Below are positions 1-8,246 of a stretch of DNA of 53,417 nucleotides, piece by piece. The number at the start of each line of letters is the position of its first letter. The first letter of the stretch is position 1. The notes under the pieces were generated by a model. It was not told the origin of the DNA, searched no databases, and saw nothing but the letters and a program-made list of their open reading frames with translations. A program made the position numbers and the translations under genes. The stretch spans positions 1 to 53,417 of the forward strand of contig NZ_CAMFKO010000029.1 in assembly GCF_945957265.1 (NCBI RefSeq). Reading direction: 5' to 3'. Source of the DNA: an uncultured Dechloromonas sp. Its GTDB lineage: Bacteria; Pseudomonadota; Gammaproteobacteria; Burkholderiales; Rhodocyclaceae.

Positions 1-52
1 TCGCGCCAATGATAGTGAGCTTCCGCTCGCGAAAGTAGGTCAACGCCAGACT
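1..52 (+). rRNA. rrf: 5S ribosomal RNA, 3' end (partial)
   Basis: The first ~52 bases match the conserved 3' part of bacterial 5S rRNA: a GCGCCAATGATAGTG block, a short hairpin, then GCGAAAGTAGGTCAACGCC, ending in the strand that pairs with the missing 5' end. The gene begins outside the window. It implies that a ribosomal RNA operon lies immediately to the left and is transcribed rightward. The exact 3' end is estimated from the family. Confidence 0.85.
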
Positions 53-60
53 CCCTCTCT

Positions 61-95
61 AAAAACCCCCTCCGGATATCCGGTGGGGGTTTTTG
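61..95 (+). terminator. Rho-independent terminator of the rRNA operon
   Basis: A strong hairpin (ACCCCC-T-CCGG / CCGG-T-GGGGGT with a short ATAT loop) followed by a T run lies directly after the 5S end. It is flanked by A5 and T5, so it could work in both directions and also end the leftward hydrolase gene. Confidence 0.85.
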
Positions 96-156
96 ATTTG
101 CAGATCACCAACGAAAACCGGCAGTCTCGGGCTTTGCCAAGGCCTCATTTGCCTAT

Positions 157-993
157 TCAGGCCCCGGGGTCGATGAAGGTCAGCAGGTCGCTTGCAAAGC
201 GTTCGCGCTGCCATTGGTGCGGCGAGTGATCGGTGCCTTCATAGACGTGGAGTATTGCGTCGGGAATCTGGCTGGCGACGAATTGTGCCGTGTCCAGGCG
301 GTAGAAATTGCTTTCGCCGCCATAAACGAGCATTGCCGGGATGTCGATTTTCGCGAGTACGTCGCGATAATCGGCCGCGGTAAGGCTGGCCCAGCAGTCG
401 ATCAGCGGACCGGCTGCCTGGGCGCGCAGCGCCGCACGTGACTTTTCCCAGCCGCTTGCGCCGGCGAGGTACTTTTCACGGGCCCGCCCATTCAGGCCGA
501 AGGCCGTCAATTTGAGTACGGCCTCGGCGAAATCCTCTTTCAGCCACGACATCATTTCTCTCGAACGGGCCTCGTCGAAATCTCCGTAGATGCCGTGCGC
601 CCAATGCGGGTCGGTTACCAGCTTGGGTGACTGGTCGATGAAGCAGACGCGCGACAAGGCCTGGGTGCCGAAGTCGCGTATGTATTGCCAGAGTGTCAAG
701 GCGCCCATCGAGTGGCCGACGGCCGTGGCATTTTCGATCTGGTAGTGCTCGATCAGATTGGCCAGGTCACGCGCCATGCGCTGGGCCGTTGGCGCTGCCT
801 TGCCGTCGAGATCGTGGCCGCCGTGTCCGCGAGCATCCCAGCGATAGACCCGGTGCCGGGCATTGAGCGCCCCGAGGAAGGGAAACCATTCCTGGTGACT
901 GGATGTCCATCCATGCAGCATGATCAATGGCGATCCCTCTCCGGAGGTCTTGAGGTGGATTTTCGCGCCGTCGTCGGCCAGGAAATGGGTCAT
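157..993 (-). CDS. Alpha/beta-fold hydrolase
   Basis: A 278-residue alpha/beta hydrolase. The nucleophile elbow GHSMG is at residues 93-97 (Ser95), the oxyanion-hole motif HGW is near residue 27, and the likely catalytic His lies in GTDHSPH near the C-terminus. The family includes esterases, lactonases and haloperoxidase-like enzymes; the substrate cannot be told from sequence. There is no signal peptide, so it is cytoplasmic. It is divergent from the metallo-beta-lactamase-fold gene with only ~60 bp between them, so the two promoters must overlap. The ATG at 993 is the natural start. Confidence 0.85.
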   Translation of the reverse strand: MTHFLADDGAKIHLKTSGEGSPLIMLHGWTSSHQEWFPFLGALNARHRVYRWDARGHGGHDLDGKAAPTAQRMARDLANLIEHYQIENATAVGHSMGALTLWQYIRDFGTQALSRVCFIDQSPKLVTDPHWAHGIYGDFDEARSREMMSWLKEDFAEAVLKLTAFGLNGRAREKYLAGASGWEKSRAALRAQAAGPLIDCWASLTAADYRDVLAKIDIPAMLVYGGESNFYRLDTAQFVASQIPDAILHVYEGTDHSPHQWQRERFASDLLTFIDPGA

Positions 994-1057
994 GGTCGTG
1001 GAAGTCCTTGGGGGTCAGCAAGTATAATGCGTGCCGACAATACGGAGGAGTATGGCG

Positions 1058-2005
1058 ATGTTTGACTGGAGAGACTACGGAAACGGGATCGTCGCATTCG
1101 ATGCCGGTTACGTTCGCCCGATTCTGGCTGCCATCCACATGGTGGTCGAAGAGGGACGGGTCGCGTTCATCGATACCGGCAGCAACGATGCCCTGCCCAA
1201 TGCCCTGGCGGCGCTCGGCAAGCTGGGCCTGGACGTGTCGGCGGTCGATTATGTCATCCTGACCCATATCCATCTCGATCATGCCGGCGGCGCCGGCAGC
1301 CTGATGCGCGCTTTCCCGAATGCCCGCCTGGTGGTTCATCCGCGCGGCGCCCGGCACATGGCCGAACCGTCCAAGCTGGTTGCCGGCGTGACGGCCGTCT
1401 ATGGCGCGGAATACGTGGCGCGCGTCTATGGCGACATCCTGCCGATTCCTGCCGAGCGCATTGTCGAGGCAGGGGACGGTCACGTCATCTCCCTGAATGG
1501 CCGCGAACTGCTGTGCCTGGATACGCCGGGACATGCCCGCCACCATATCTGCATTGTCGACAAGAAGGCCGGGGCGGTGTTCACCGGCGACATGTTCGGC
1601 CTGTCCTATCGCGAACTCGATGTCGATGGCCGGCAGTTCATCTTCCCGACGACGACGCCGACGCAATTCGAGCCGGAAGAGATGCGGGCGTCGATCAATC
1701 GCTTGCTGGCCCTGCGGCCGGAAGCGATGTACCTGACCCACTACAGCCGGTTGCCGGACGTTCAGGCCCAGGGCGCCGCGCTGCTGCGTCATCTCGATGC
1801 CCTGGTCGCGCTGGCCGAGGCGGAGAAGGATGCCGGGGCCTTGCGGCATGAGCGGATCAAGAAGGGCATGAGCGCCTATCTGCTCGCCGAAATCCGCAAG
1901 CATGGCTGCCAGTTGTCGGAGGCGACGCTGCTCGATATCTGGGCGACCGATCTCGAACTGAACGCCCAGGGCCTGTGCGTCTGGCTCGACGGCCGCAAGT
2001 CCTAA
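1058..2005 (+). CDS. MBL-fold metallo-hydrolase
   Basis: A metallo-beta-lactamase-fold hydrolase of about 315 residues. The zinc-binding signature THIHLDHAGG is at residues 69-78 (His70, His72, Asp74, His75), with further ligands in the DTPGHA and GDMFG segments. The family covers thioesterases, lactonases and glyoxalase II-like enzymes; substrate unknown. An upstream GTG (1031) and an ATG at 1052 are in frame, but GGAGGAG at 1044-1050 is correctly spaced (7 nt) only for the ATG at 1058, which I chose. The 3' end overlaps the convergent corA stop by 4 bases, leaving no room for a terminator between them. Confidence 0.85.
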   Translation: MFDWRDYGNGIVAFDAGYVRPILAAIHMVVEEGRVAFIDTGSNDALPNALAALGKLGLDVSAVDYVILTHIHLDHAGGAGSLMRAFPNARLVVHPRGARHMAEPSKLVAGVTAVYGAEYVARVYGDILPIPAERIVEAGDGHVISLNGRELLCLDTPGHARHHICIVDKKAGAVFTGDMFGLSYRELDVDGRQFIFPTTTPTQFEPEEMRASINRLLALRPEAMYLTHYSRLPDVQAQGAALLRHLDALVALAEAEKDAGALRHERIKKGMSAYLLAEIRKHGCQLSEATLLDIWATDLELNAQGLCVWLDGRKS

Positions 2006-3066
2006 ACGTAGCGCCGTCGCCAGAACAGCAGGAGCATGATGGTGGCGATCAGCCCCATCAGCCCCAGGGCATAGAAGAAACCATCGGGGGCTTCGAGCCA
2101 GGGCATGACCTTGAAGTTCATGCCGAAAATGCCGGCGATCAGCGTCGCCGGCATGAAGATCGTTGCGACGACGGTCAGCGTACGGACTTCGAGGTTGACG
2201 CGGTGGCTGACGGTGGACAGGTACACATCCAGCAGGCCGGTCGCCAGGTCGCGAAGGTCTTCCAGCGATTCGAGGATGTGCACGGTGTGATCGTAGACAT
2301 CGCGGATGTAGAGCTGGATGTCGGCCCGAAAGAAATCTCCCGCGTCGCGATGTAGCGTCCCGAGCACTTCCCTGAGCGGATGCAGGTTGCGCCGGAGCTG
2401 GGATACGCAGCGCTTGAGCTGGTGGATGCCTTCCAGCGTGGCCGGCCCTGGATGGCCGAGGATCTTGTCCTCGAGGGCTTCCGCGTAGTCGTTCAGCTGC
2501 TCGATGACGCCGAAGTAGCTGTCGACCACGGTATCGATCAGGGAATAAGCCAGCATGTCGACGCCGCCCTTGCGCAGGATGCCCTGGCCGCTGCGCAGGC
2601 GCTGGCGGATGGGCTCGAAGGTTTGCGACGGGCGTTCCTGGAAGGTCAGCACGTAGTCCCGGCCGATGACCAGACTGATCTGGTCCTGGGCCAGTTCGAG
2701 CGAGTCTGTCTTCAACTCGTAGCGATGAAGGACCAGGTAGAGGTAATCCTCGTAGCTGTCCAGCTTTTGCCGCTGCGCGGTGTTGAGGATGTCTTCCTGA
2801 ACCAGCGGGTGCAAGCCGAAGGTCGTTCCGATGGCCGCCAGGTCCGCCGGGGCGCTGGCGCCGTACACGTTGGCCCAGCGCGTGGCGTGCAGGCGGGGCT
2901 GCTGGGACAGGGCGGCGGCGTCGTGCAGGCTGCCTTCGCGCAGGCCTTGTTCGTCGAAATCGATGAACGAGAACGCGGCGTGGCTCGTTTTCTTCTCGCC
3001 GATATGGACCAGCGTCCCCGGGGGAAGTCCGGCCTTGCGCGAGCGCAGCTTGCGGGGTTTGTTCAT
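2002..3066 (-). CDS. corA: CorA-family magnesium/cobalt transporter
   Basis: A 354-residue CorA-type divalent cation channel of the inner membrane. It has the long soluble N-terminal domain with coiled helices, then two C-terminal transmembrane helices. The hallmark GMN motif sits at residues 315-317 at the end of the first helix, and the protein ends in the positively charged WRRRYV tail. The frame stays open further upstream, but that part lies inside tcdA. The ATG at 3066 overlaps the tcdA stop (ATGA), indicating translational coupling. It is the last gene of a three-gene leftward operon (Hpt-HD-GYP, tcdA, corA). Confidence 0.92.
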   Translation of the reverse strand: MNKPRKLRSRKAGLPPGTLVHIGEKKTSHAAFSFIDFDEQGLREGSLHDAAALSQQPRLHATRWANVYGASAPADLAAIGTTFGLHPLVQEDILNTAQRQKLDSYEDYLYLVLHRYELKTDSLELAQDQISLVIGRDYVLTFQERPSQTFEPIRQRLRSGQGILRKGGVDMLAYSLIDTVVDSYFGVIEQLNDYAEALEDKILGHPGPATLEGIHQLKRCVSQLRRNLHPLREVLGTLHRDAGDFFRADIQLYIRDVYDHTVHILESLEDLRDLATGLLDVYLSTVSHRVNLEVRTLTVVATIFMPATLIAGIFGMNFKVMPWLEAPDGFFYALGLMGLIATIMLLLFWRRRYV

Positions 3067-3827
3067 GCCTTGGCGATCAGGTTGATGACCTGGGCGGCGG
3101 CCGTCATCCCGAAAATGGCGGTGATGCACACCGACGAGCCGAAGCCGGCGCAATTGAGGCCGGCCGGACCGCGCTCGGCATCGCAGGCGGCTGTGCTGTC
3201 GGGATAGCGGAGGGGCTCGCTGGAGAAGACGGCCGGCACCCCGAACCTCTTCCCCGTGTCGCGCGTGAAACCGTGGTCGCGGCGCAGGCTGGAGCGGACC
3301 TTCGCCAGCAGCGGATCCTGCACGGTCTGGCTGAGGTCGGCTACGCCGATCCGGGTCGGATCGACTTGCCCGCCGGCGGCGCCGGCGACGACGATGGGCA
3401 GCTTGTGGCGGTGGCAAAAGGCGATCATCGCCACTTTGGCTCGCACCTGGTCGATCGCGTCGATCACGGCGGTAAAGCCGCGGTCCAGCATGCTTGCCAC
3501 GTTGTCGGGGGTGACGAATTCCTCGATGCAGTGGACCTCGCATTCCGGATTGATGGCGCGAATGCGTTCGGCCATGGCATCGACTTTGGCCTTGCCGTAG
3601 ATGTCGCCCAGGGCGTGTATCTGGCGATTGGTATTGGATTCGGCAACCATGTCGAGGTCGATCAGCGTGATCCGGCCGACGCCGGTCCGGGCCAGCGCTT
3701 CGGCCGCCCAGGAGCCGACGCCGCCGATGCCGACGACGCAGACATGGGCCTGGCGCAGCGCCTCGGCACCGGTCGGGCCGTAGAGGCGGGCTACGCCGCC
3801 GAAGCGACGTTCGCGGTCAATGTTCAT
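3063..3827 (-). CDS. tcdA: tRNA threonylcarbamoyladenosine dehydratase TcdA (CsdL)
   Basis: A 254-residue E1-like ThiF/MoeB superfamily enzyme. TcdA activates and dehydrates t6A37 of tRNA to the cyclic ct6A form, using ATP. The nucleotide-binding GIGGVGS motif is at residues 33-39, followed by the LIDLDMVAESNTNRQ segment typical of this subfamily. The length fits TcdA rather than MoeB or ThiF. The ATG at 3827 overlaps by one base the stop of the upstream Hpt-HD-GYP gene, and the gene's own stop overlaps the corA start, so the three are probably cotranscribed. A longer in-frame start would run into the upstream gene. Confidence 0.9.
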   Translation of the reverse strand: MNIDRERRFGGVARLYGPTGAEALRQAHVCVVGIGGVGSWAAEALARTGVGRITLIDLDMVAESNTNRQIHALGDIYGKAKVDAMAERIRAINPECEVHCIEEFVTPDNVASMLDRGFTAVIDAIDQVRAKVAMIAFCHRHKLPIVVAGAAGGQVDPTRIGVADLSQTVQDPLLAKVRSSLRRDHGFTRDTGKRFGVPAVFSSEPLRYPDSTAACDAERGPAGLNCAGFGSSVCITAIFGMTAAAQVINLIAKA

Positions 3828-4930
3828 CAGGCCTCGATGGTCTTGCGGATGACGGCGTTGAACGGGGCGATCCACTCCGGCGCGAACTGGTTGTCGCAGG
3901 CGTTGATCTCGGCGATGGCGCGCAGAACCGAGCGGTTCTTGCCCCGGTGGATGTGCTTCAGCATGACGGCCTCGAAGGCATCGACGATGGCCAGAATCTT
4001 GGCGCCCGGGCAGATGTCGGCGGTGGACAGCTTGTTCGGGTAGCCGCCGCCATCGGGCATTTCGTGGTGCTGGGCGACCATGTCGGCGGCCGCTTCCCAG
4101 CCCGGCATGCGCAGGAGCAGTCCGGCGGCGAAGCCGGGATGGTTGCGCAAGGCGATCTTGTCCTCCGGCGACATCTTGCCCATCTTGAGCCAGATCGACT
4201 CCGGCAGCAGCATCATGCCGACATCGTGCAGGTAGACCGCCGCCTCAAGCTGCAACGGGTCGACGATATTCTGGGCGGCCTTGTTGGTTTCCAGCGCCAA
4301 GCGGAGGATGCGCATCGTCCGCCCCTTGAACAGCGGCGAGCGGCCCTCGAACTGCAGCGCCAGCGAGCGGAAGAACTGCAGGTCGGCGCTGGCGTTCTTC
4401 TGCTCGTCCCGGGGCGCCGAGCTCCTCGGGGCCCGGCTGGAGATGTCGGGCAGCACCGGCGGGAAGCCGGTGACGGCTTCGATCAGGTCGGCGCTGCTGG
4501 CATCGATCTGCCCGGCAATTTCCTGGGCGACCTCCTCCAGCCCCTGGACGAGGACCGGCAGGCGCAGGTTGTCCAGCGGTTTGTTCAGGATCAGGGAGTC
4601 GGTGGCCAGTTCCAGTCGGTCCACCGCCAGCAGGATCAGCTCGGCCAGCAGGTCGGAGAAGGGAATCTCGCCTTCCCGGAAGCGCGCCATCATGGTTTCG
4701 ATGGGATGGGCGATGGCGACGCCAAGCTCGAACTTGCACAGGGCGGCGTCACCCTTGATGTTATGCACCGCCCGGAACAGGCTGGCGGTAATGTCGCGGT
4801 CGTTGGGCGTCTTGCGCAGGCGGGCGACATCGCGTTCGATTTCCGGGGCACGGTCGGTCAGCGCATCGGCGAACTCCTCGAGCAGTTCTCGATCCTGAAT
4901 CACTGGTGCGACGATCGAACTCTTGTCCAT
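3827..4930 (-). CDS. Hpt domain / HD-GYP-like domain protein
   Basis: A 367-residue two-domain signalling protein. The N-terminal ~120 residues look like a histidine phosphotransfer (Hpt) domain: FRAVHNIKGDA, with phosphoacceptor His56. The C-terminal half is an HD-GYP-like phosphodiesterase domain: HD at 235-236, HHE at 288-290 and DGGGYP at 293-298. HD-GYP proteins hydrolyse cyclic di-GMP, and an Hpt module would link this to a two-component phosphorelay. The usual HDxGK is here HDVGM, so activity is uncertain. There is no signal or membrane segment. It is first in the operon with tcdA and corA, and divergent from ispB. Confidence 0.82.
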   Translation of the reverse strand: MDKSSIVAPVIQDRELLEEFADALTDRAPEIERDVARLRKTPNDRDITASLFRAVHNIKGDAALCKFELGVAIAHPIETMMARFREGEIPFSDLLAELILLAVDRLELATDSLILNKPLDNLRLPVLVQGLEEVAQEIAGQIDASSADLIEAVTGFPPVLPDISSRAPRSSAPRDEQKNASADLQFFRSLALQFEGRSPLFKGRTMRILRLALETNKAAQNIVDPLQLEAAVYLHDVGMMLLPESIWLKMGKMSPEDKIALRNHPGFAAGLLLRMPGWEAAADMVAQHHEMPDGGGYPNKLSTADICPGAKILAIVDAFEAVMLKHIHRGKNRSVLRAIAEINACDNQFAPEWIAPFNAVIRKTIEA

Positions 4931-5068
4931 GCCCCCTCCGCCTGTTTTGATCTAATCGCAGGAGTTTAGCAAAGTGGCGTCGAAACAGCGTGCATCCTTG
5001 ATTTGCCGACCTTGACTGGGCACCGCCAGAACCCTAAGATTCCGCGCTTCTTCAAGGAATTACCTGCC

Positions 5069-6037
5069 GTGACTCTGGAACAGCTTTATGCCCTGATCGG
5101 GCCCGACATGAAGGCCGTCGACGCGGTGATCCGCGATCGCCTCTATTCCGATGTGGCGCTGGTCCGGCAGGTTGCCGAATACATCATCGGCAGCGGCGGC
5201 AAGCGCATGCGTCCGGCGCTGGTGTTGCTGGCCGCCGGCGCCCTGGGTTACGAGGGCGAGCGGCATCATGAAATGGCGGCGGTCGTCGAATTCATCCATA
5301 CCGCCACGCTGCTGCACGACGACGTGGTCGACGAGTCGGCCCTGCGCCGCGGCCGCGATACCGCCAATGCGATGTTCGGCAACGCGGCCAGCGTGCTGGT
5401 CGGCGACTTCCTGTATTCCCGCGCCTTCCAGATGATGGTGGCGGTGGACAACATGCGGGTGATGCAGGTGCTGTCGAACGCCACCAACATCATCGCCGAG
5501 GGCGAAGTGCTGCAGTTGATGAACTGCCACGACGCCGACGTCGACGAAGCGCGCTACATGCAGGTCATCCACTACAAGACGGCCAAGCTGTTCGAGGCGG
5601 CAGCCCAGCTCGGCGCCATTCTCGGCCAGGCCTCCCCGGAGGTCGAGCAGGCGCTGGCGGCGTACGGGATGCATCTGGGCACCGCCTTCCAGCTGATCGA
5701 CGACGTGCTCGATTACTCCGGGCAGGAAGCCGATACCGGCAAGCATCTCGGCGACGACCTGGCCGAAGGCAAGCCGACCTTGCCGCTGATCTACGTCATG
5801 CAGCACGGCACCCCGGCGCAGGCCGCCTGCGTGCGCAAGGCCATCGAGGAAGGCGGTCGCGACGACTTCCCGCTGGTGCTCGACGCCATCCGCCAAAGCG
5901 GTGCGCTCGACCACGCGCGAGCACGCGCGCTGCAGGAAGCCGAATTGGCCAGATCAGCAATTCAGTGCCTGGGGGATTCCCACTTTCAAAAAGCTCTGCT
6001 ACAATTGCCGCTCTTTGCAGTTGAGCGGAATCATTAG
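5069..6037 (+). CDS. ispB: Octaprenyl diphosphate synthase
   Basis: A 322-residue trans-polyprenyl diphosphate synthase that makes the side chain of ubiquinone/menaquinone. The first aspartate-rich motif DDVVD is at residues 84-88 in LLHDDVVDES, the second is LIDDVLDY near residue 211, and GSGGKRMRP is at 41-49. The GTG at 5069 is preferred: it gives the MTLEQLYALIG N-terminus typical of betaproteobacterial IspB and has AAGGA upstream. An alternative TTG at 5003 would add 22 atypical residues. It is followed by tRNA-Pro, a position common for ispB in betaproteobacteria. Confidence 0.92.
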   Translation: MTLEQLYALIGPDMKAVDAVIRDRLYSDVALVRQVAEYIIGSGGKRMRPALVLLAAGALGYEGERHHEMAAVVEFIHTATLLHDDVVDESALRRGRDTANAMFGNAASVLVGDFLYSRAFQMMVAVDNMRVMQVLSNATNIIAEGEVLQLMNCHDADVDEARYMQVIHYKTAKLFEAAAQLGAILGQASPEVEQALAAYGMHLGTAFQLIDDVLDYSGQEADTGKHLGDDLAEGKPTLPLIYVMQHGTPAQAACVRKAIEEGGRDDFPLVLDAIRQSGALDHARARALQEAELARSAIQCLGDSHFQKALLQLPLFAVERNH

Positions 6038-6055
6038 CCAGTTGCAAAAGAACCT

Positions 6056-6132
6056 CGGAGTGTAGCTCAGCCTGGTAGAGCACTGCGTTCGGGACGCAGG
6101 GGTCGCATGTTCGAATCCTGTCACTCCGACCA
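6056..6132 (+). tRNA. tRNA-Pro (anticodon CGG)
   Basis: The 77-nt cloverleaf has acceptor stem CGGAGTG/CACTCCG, D-arm GCTC/GAGC, anticodon stem CTGCG/CGCAG with loop TTCGGGA (CGG anticodon), TTCGAAT T-loop and encoded CCA. The T-stem GCATG/CCTGT contains one T-C mismatch. Confidence 0.96.
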
Positions 6133-6137
6133 ATTGG

Positions 6138-6171
6138 AACCCCAGTAACTCAATGAGTTACTGGGGTTTTT
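6138..6171 (+). terminator. Rho-independent terminator after tRNA-Pro
   Basis: A perfect 14-bp stem (ACCCCAGTAACTCA paired with TGAGTTACTGGGGT) with almost no loop, followed by T5. It begins 6 nt after the tRNA CCA end. Confidence 0.9.
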
Positions 6172-6223
6172 CAATTCCGGCGACGGTTTTCGCTGCATTG
6201 ACGCCGCAGCCGGCGAGCCCGGC

Positions 6224-6709
6224 TCAGGACTCGTCGGCGATCCAGTTCTTGCGCGGCGGCAGCTTGATTTGCGGAATCGGGCCGCGCTCGGCGGCGATCA
6301 CCTTGTCCATGACTTCGTAGAGTTCCTGGATCAGCTCCGCGCCGAAAGCCTGTTCGATCACCTTGTATTGCTCGACGATCAGCGGCCCCAGTTCGGCCAC
6401 CAGCTTTTCCGCCCTGGGCGTCATGCGGACGATGACGCGGCGCTGGTCTTCCTCCATGCGCGTGCGGGTGACCAGCCCCATGTCTTCCATGCGCGACAGC
6501 ACGCCGGTCAGGCTGGGGCTGAGAATCTGGCAGATCTCGCAGATCTCGCGCGGCTCCAGTTGATCGTATTCGCCGATGGCGCGCAGGATGCGCCATTGCT
6601 GCTCGGTCAGGCCGAAATGGGTGATGATCGGGCGGAAGTGGCAGAGCAATTCTTCCCGGGCGCGCAGGAAGAGCTGGGGAAGGTTGCGATAGGCGAGTTT
6701 GCGGGACAT
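6224..6709 (-). CDS. hpaR: HpaR, MarR-family repressor of homoprotocatechuate catabolism
   Basis: A 161-residue MarR-family winged-helix regulator. The segment from LAYRNLPQLFLRAREE through HFGLTEQQWRILRAI and the C-terminal PPRKNW are typical of HpaR, which represses the homoprotocatechuate meta-cleavage operon and is released by the aromatic substrate. The wing motif is in the EEDQRRVIV region near residues 85-95. The ATG at 6709 gives the normal HpaR N-terminus; an upstream in-frame ATG at 6757 would add 16 unrelated residues. It is divergent from hpaA, and a palindrome CTAATATGTTAG at 6771-6782 in the shared promoter is a good autoregulatory operator candidate. The structural hpa genes it should control lie ~30 kb away. 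Confidence 0.88.
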   Translation of the reverse strand: MSRKLAYRNLPQLFLRAREELLCHFRPIITHFGLTEQQWRILRAIGEYDQLEPREICEICQILSPSLTGVLSRMEDMGLVTRTRMEEDQRRVIVRMTPRAEKLVAELGPLIVEQYKVIEQAFGAELIQELYEVMDKVIAAERGPIPQIKLPPRKNWIADES

Positions 6710-6770
6710 GACGGCAATTCCGGAGTGGTGCGGGAGCACATGAAGAGCCCCGATCATAGCAGCAACATGT

Positions 6771-6782
6771 CTAATATGTTAG
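6771..6782. promoter_or_regulatory. Candidate HpaR operator, hpaR-hpaA intergenic region
   Basis: CTAATATGTTAG is a near-perfect palindrome, preceded by a second half-site CAACATGT at 6763-6770. Similar sequences occur at 7847, 15395, 33091 and 33119, all in promoter regions. Assignment to HpaR is inference from position and MarR-type symmetry. Confidence 0.5.
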
Positions 6783-6882
6783 AGAGTCCGGGGCGCGGCC
6801 CGCGCAGCGCGCCGTCCGTACGGTCTTCCGGCTTGCCATGAGGTAAGCTGACATCCTTCTTGGTGGAGCGCTGAGGGCACTC

Positions 6883-7797
6883 ATGACGGCGACGGCGGTT
6901 CAGGCGATTCCGGACATCCATATCGGGCGGGTTTACGACCAGCGCGACCCGGAGTGCGAGATCCATTACGAGACTTTCGGCCGGCTGGCCGATTTCTTCG
7001 GCCGCAACACGCCGCCGCACCGGCACTACTGCTTCTTCCAGGTGCATCTGCTGGTGCGCGGCAGCATCCGCCTCAACCTGGATGGCGAGGTCTATTTCGG
7101 CCAGGCGCCGCTGGTCATCTTCACGCCGCCGACCATTCCGCATTCCTTCTATTCCGAGGAGGATACCGACGGCCATGTGCTGACCGTCCGCCAGGAGGTC
7201 GTTCGCGCCTGGTACAAGGCGATGCCCGGGCAGTGGCCGGAAGCCCTGCTGCGCCAGCCGGCCTTCGTCGAAATGTCCGGCCTGCCGCCCGAGTTCGCGG
7301 CCGACTTCGACGGCATGCTGGCCTCGGTCGCGCTGTTGCAGCAGGAGTTCGCCCGCGATGCCCGGGGCCACCTGGCGCTGTTGCAGGCCCTGGGGCAAAG
7401 CAGCTTCATCCACCTGAGCCGCCTGCTGGTGGCGCACGAACCGGTGTCGGCGCAGCGCCCGGAGCGCAGCGAGGACCTGCGCATCTTCCTCAACTTCTGC
7501 GACTTGGTCGAAGCCCATTTCCGGGATCACCTGACGCTCAGCGAATACGCCAGCCGGCTGTCGGTGACCGAGGCCCGCCTCAACGACATCTGCCGGCGCA
7601 TGGCCGAGCGGCCGTCCAAGGAAGTGGTGCATGAACGCCTGCTGCAGGAGGCGCGCCGCCTGCTGCGGTATTCGGCGGTGCCGATCACCGAGATCTGCTA
7701 CCAGCTCGGCTTTGCCGATCCGGCCTATTTCTCCCGCTTCTTCACCAAGCGCACCGGGGTGCCGCCCAGCCAGTTCCGCCGCGAGGGGCAGGGCTGA
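6883..7797 (+). CDS. hpaA: HpaA, AraC-family activator of 4-hydroxyphenylacetate catabolism
   Basis: A 304-residue AraC/XylS regulator. The N-terminal cupin sensor domain (about 1-150) contains PDIHIGRVYDQR, FFGRNTPPHRHYCFFQ and a TPPTIPHSFYSE stretch followed by DGHVLTVRQE, a pattern characteristic of HpaA, the 4-hydroxyphenylacetate-responsive activator of the hpaBC hydroxylase. The C-terminal ~100 residues form the double helix-turn-helix (FADPAYFSRFFTKRTGVPP near the end). In this window no hpaBC follows; instead a phenol-hydroxylase-type operon starts 125 bp downstream, making that operon its likely target. It is divergent from hpaR. Confidence 0.87.
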   Translation: MTATAVQAIPDIHIGRVYDQRDPECEIHYETFGRLADFFGRNTPPHRHYCFFQVHLLVRGSIRLNLDGEVYFGQAPLVIFTPPTIPHSFYSEEDTDGHVLTVRQEVVRAWYKAMPGQWPEALLRQPAFVEMSGLPPEFAADFDGMLASVALLQQEFARDARGHLALLQALGQSSFIHLSRLLVAHEPVSAQRPERSEDLRIFLNFCDLVEAHFRDHLTLSEYASRLSVTEARLNDICRRMAERPSKEVVHERLLQEARRLLRYSAVPITEICYQLGFADPAYFSRFFTKRTGVPPSQFRREGQG

Positions 7798-7846
7798 GCA
7801 GGCCTGCTTACGAAAAGTACAAGTCATTTCCCCAAATGTCCATTCA

Positions 7847-7858
7847 TTAATATCTTAG
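7847..7858. promoter_or_regulatory. Candidate HpaR-type operator upstream of the monooxygenase operon
   Basis: TTAATATCTTAG matches the hpaR-hpaA site at 10 of 12 positions and lies 65 bp before dmpK in an AT-rich stretch (about 7820-7875) that contrasts with the GC-rich coding DNA. No clear sigma-70 hexamers were found here. Confidence 0.35.
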
Positions 7859-7922
7859 TAAAAGATTTAATGTCCCTCATCAGAGAACTGCCGCAAGGCG
7901 GTCGAGGAACGAGGAGCGAGAC

Positions 7923-8189
7923 GTGGCGGAAGGCAAGTTCGACATCACCCGCAAGTTCGTGCGCGTCATGCGCACCCTGCCCAACGGGCTGATCGAATTC
8001 GAGTTCGCCGTTGGCGACCCGGACGTGGCGGCTGAACTGGTCATGCCCAAGGCGGCGTTCGACGAATTCTGCCAGGCCAACCAGGTCGAACTGTTGACCG
8101 ATGCCAAGCCCGAGCCGGCCGACGCCGATGCTTCCGACGCCGATTTCAACTGGAACCTGCACCAGGCGACGCACCAGCGCTTTCGCTAA
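7923..8189 (+). CDS. dmpK: Phenol hydroxylase-type accessory subunit (DmpK-like)
   Basis: An 88-residue protein starting with GTG behind a GAGGAGCG ribosome binding site. Its position as first gene before the oxygenase beta subunit and the segment FDITRKFVRVM...GLIEFEFAVGDP match DmpK/PhK. DmpK is a small protein needed for assembly or iron loading of the multicomponent phenol hydroxylase but not for catalysis itself. The presence of this subunit separates phenol-hydroxylase-type enzymes from toluene monooxygenases. Length is in the normal range. It is 57 bp before dmpL. Confidence 0.85.
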   Translation: MAEGKFDITRKFVRVMRTLPNGLIEFEFAVGDPDVAAELVMPKAAFDEFCQANQVELLTDAKPEPADADASDADFNWNLHQATHQRFR

Positions 8190-8246
8190 TCATTTGGCTT
8201 TCCGGTGCGGCCAAGCGCACCGATTGGGGATTTTAAGGAGACAAGC

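Noticed and set aside
3067..3543. Upstream extension of the corA frame
   Set aside because: It lies wholly within tcdA, and the extra residues are Arg/Pro-rich and unlike CorA. The ATG at 3066 overlapping the tcdA stop explains the gene.
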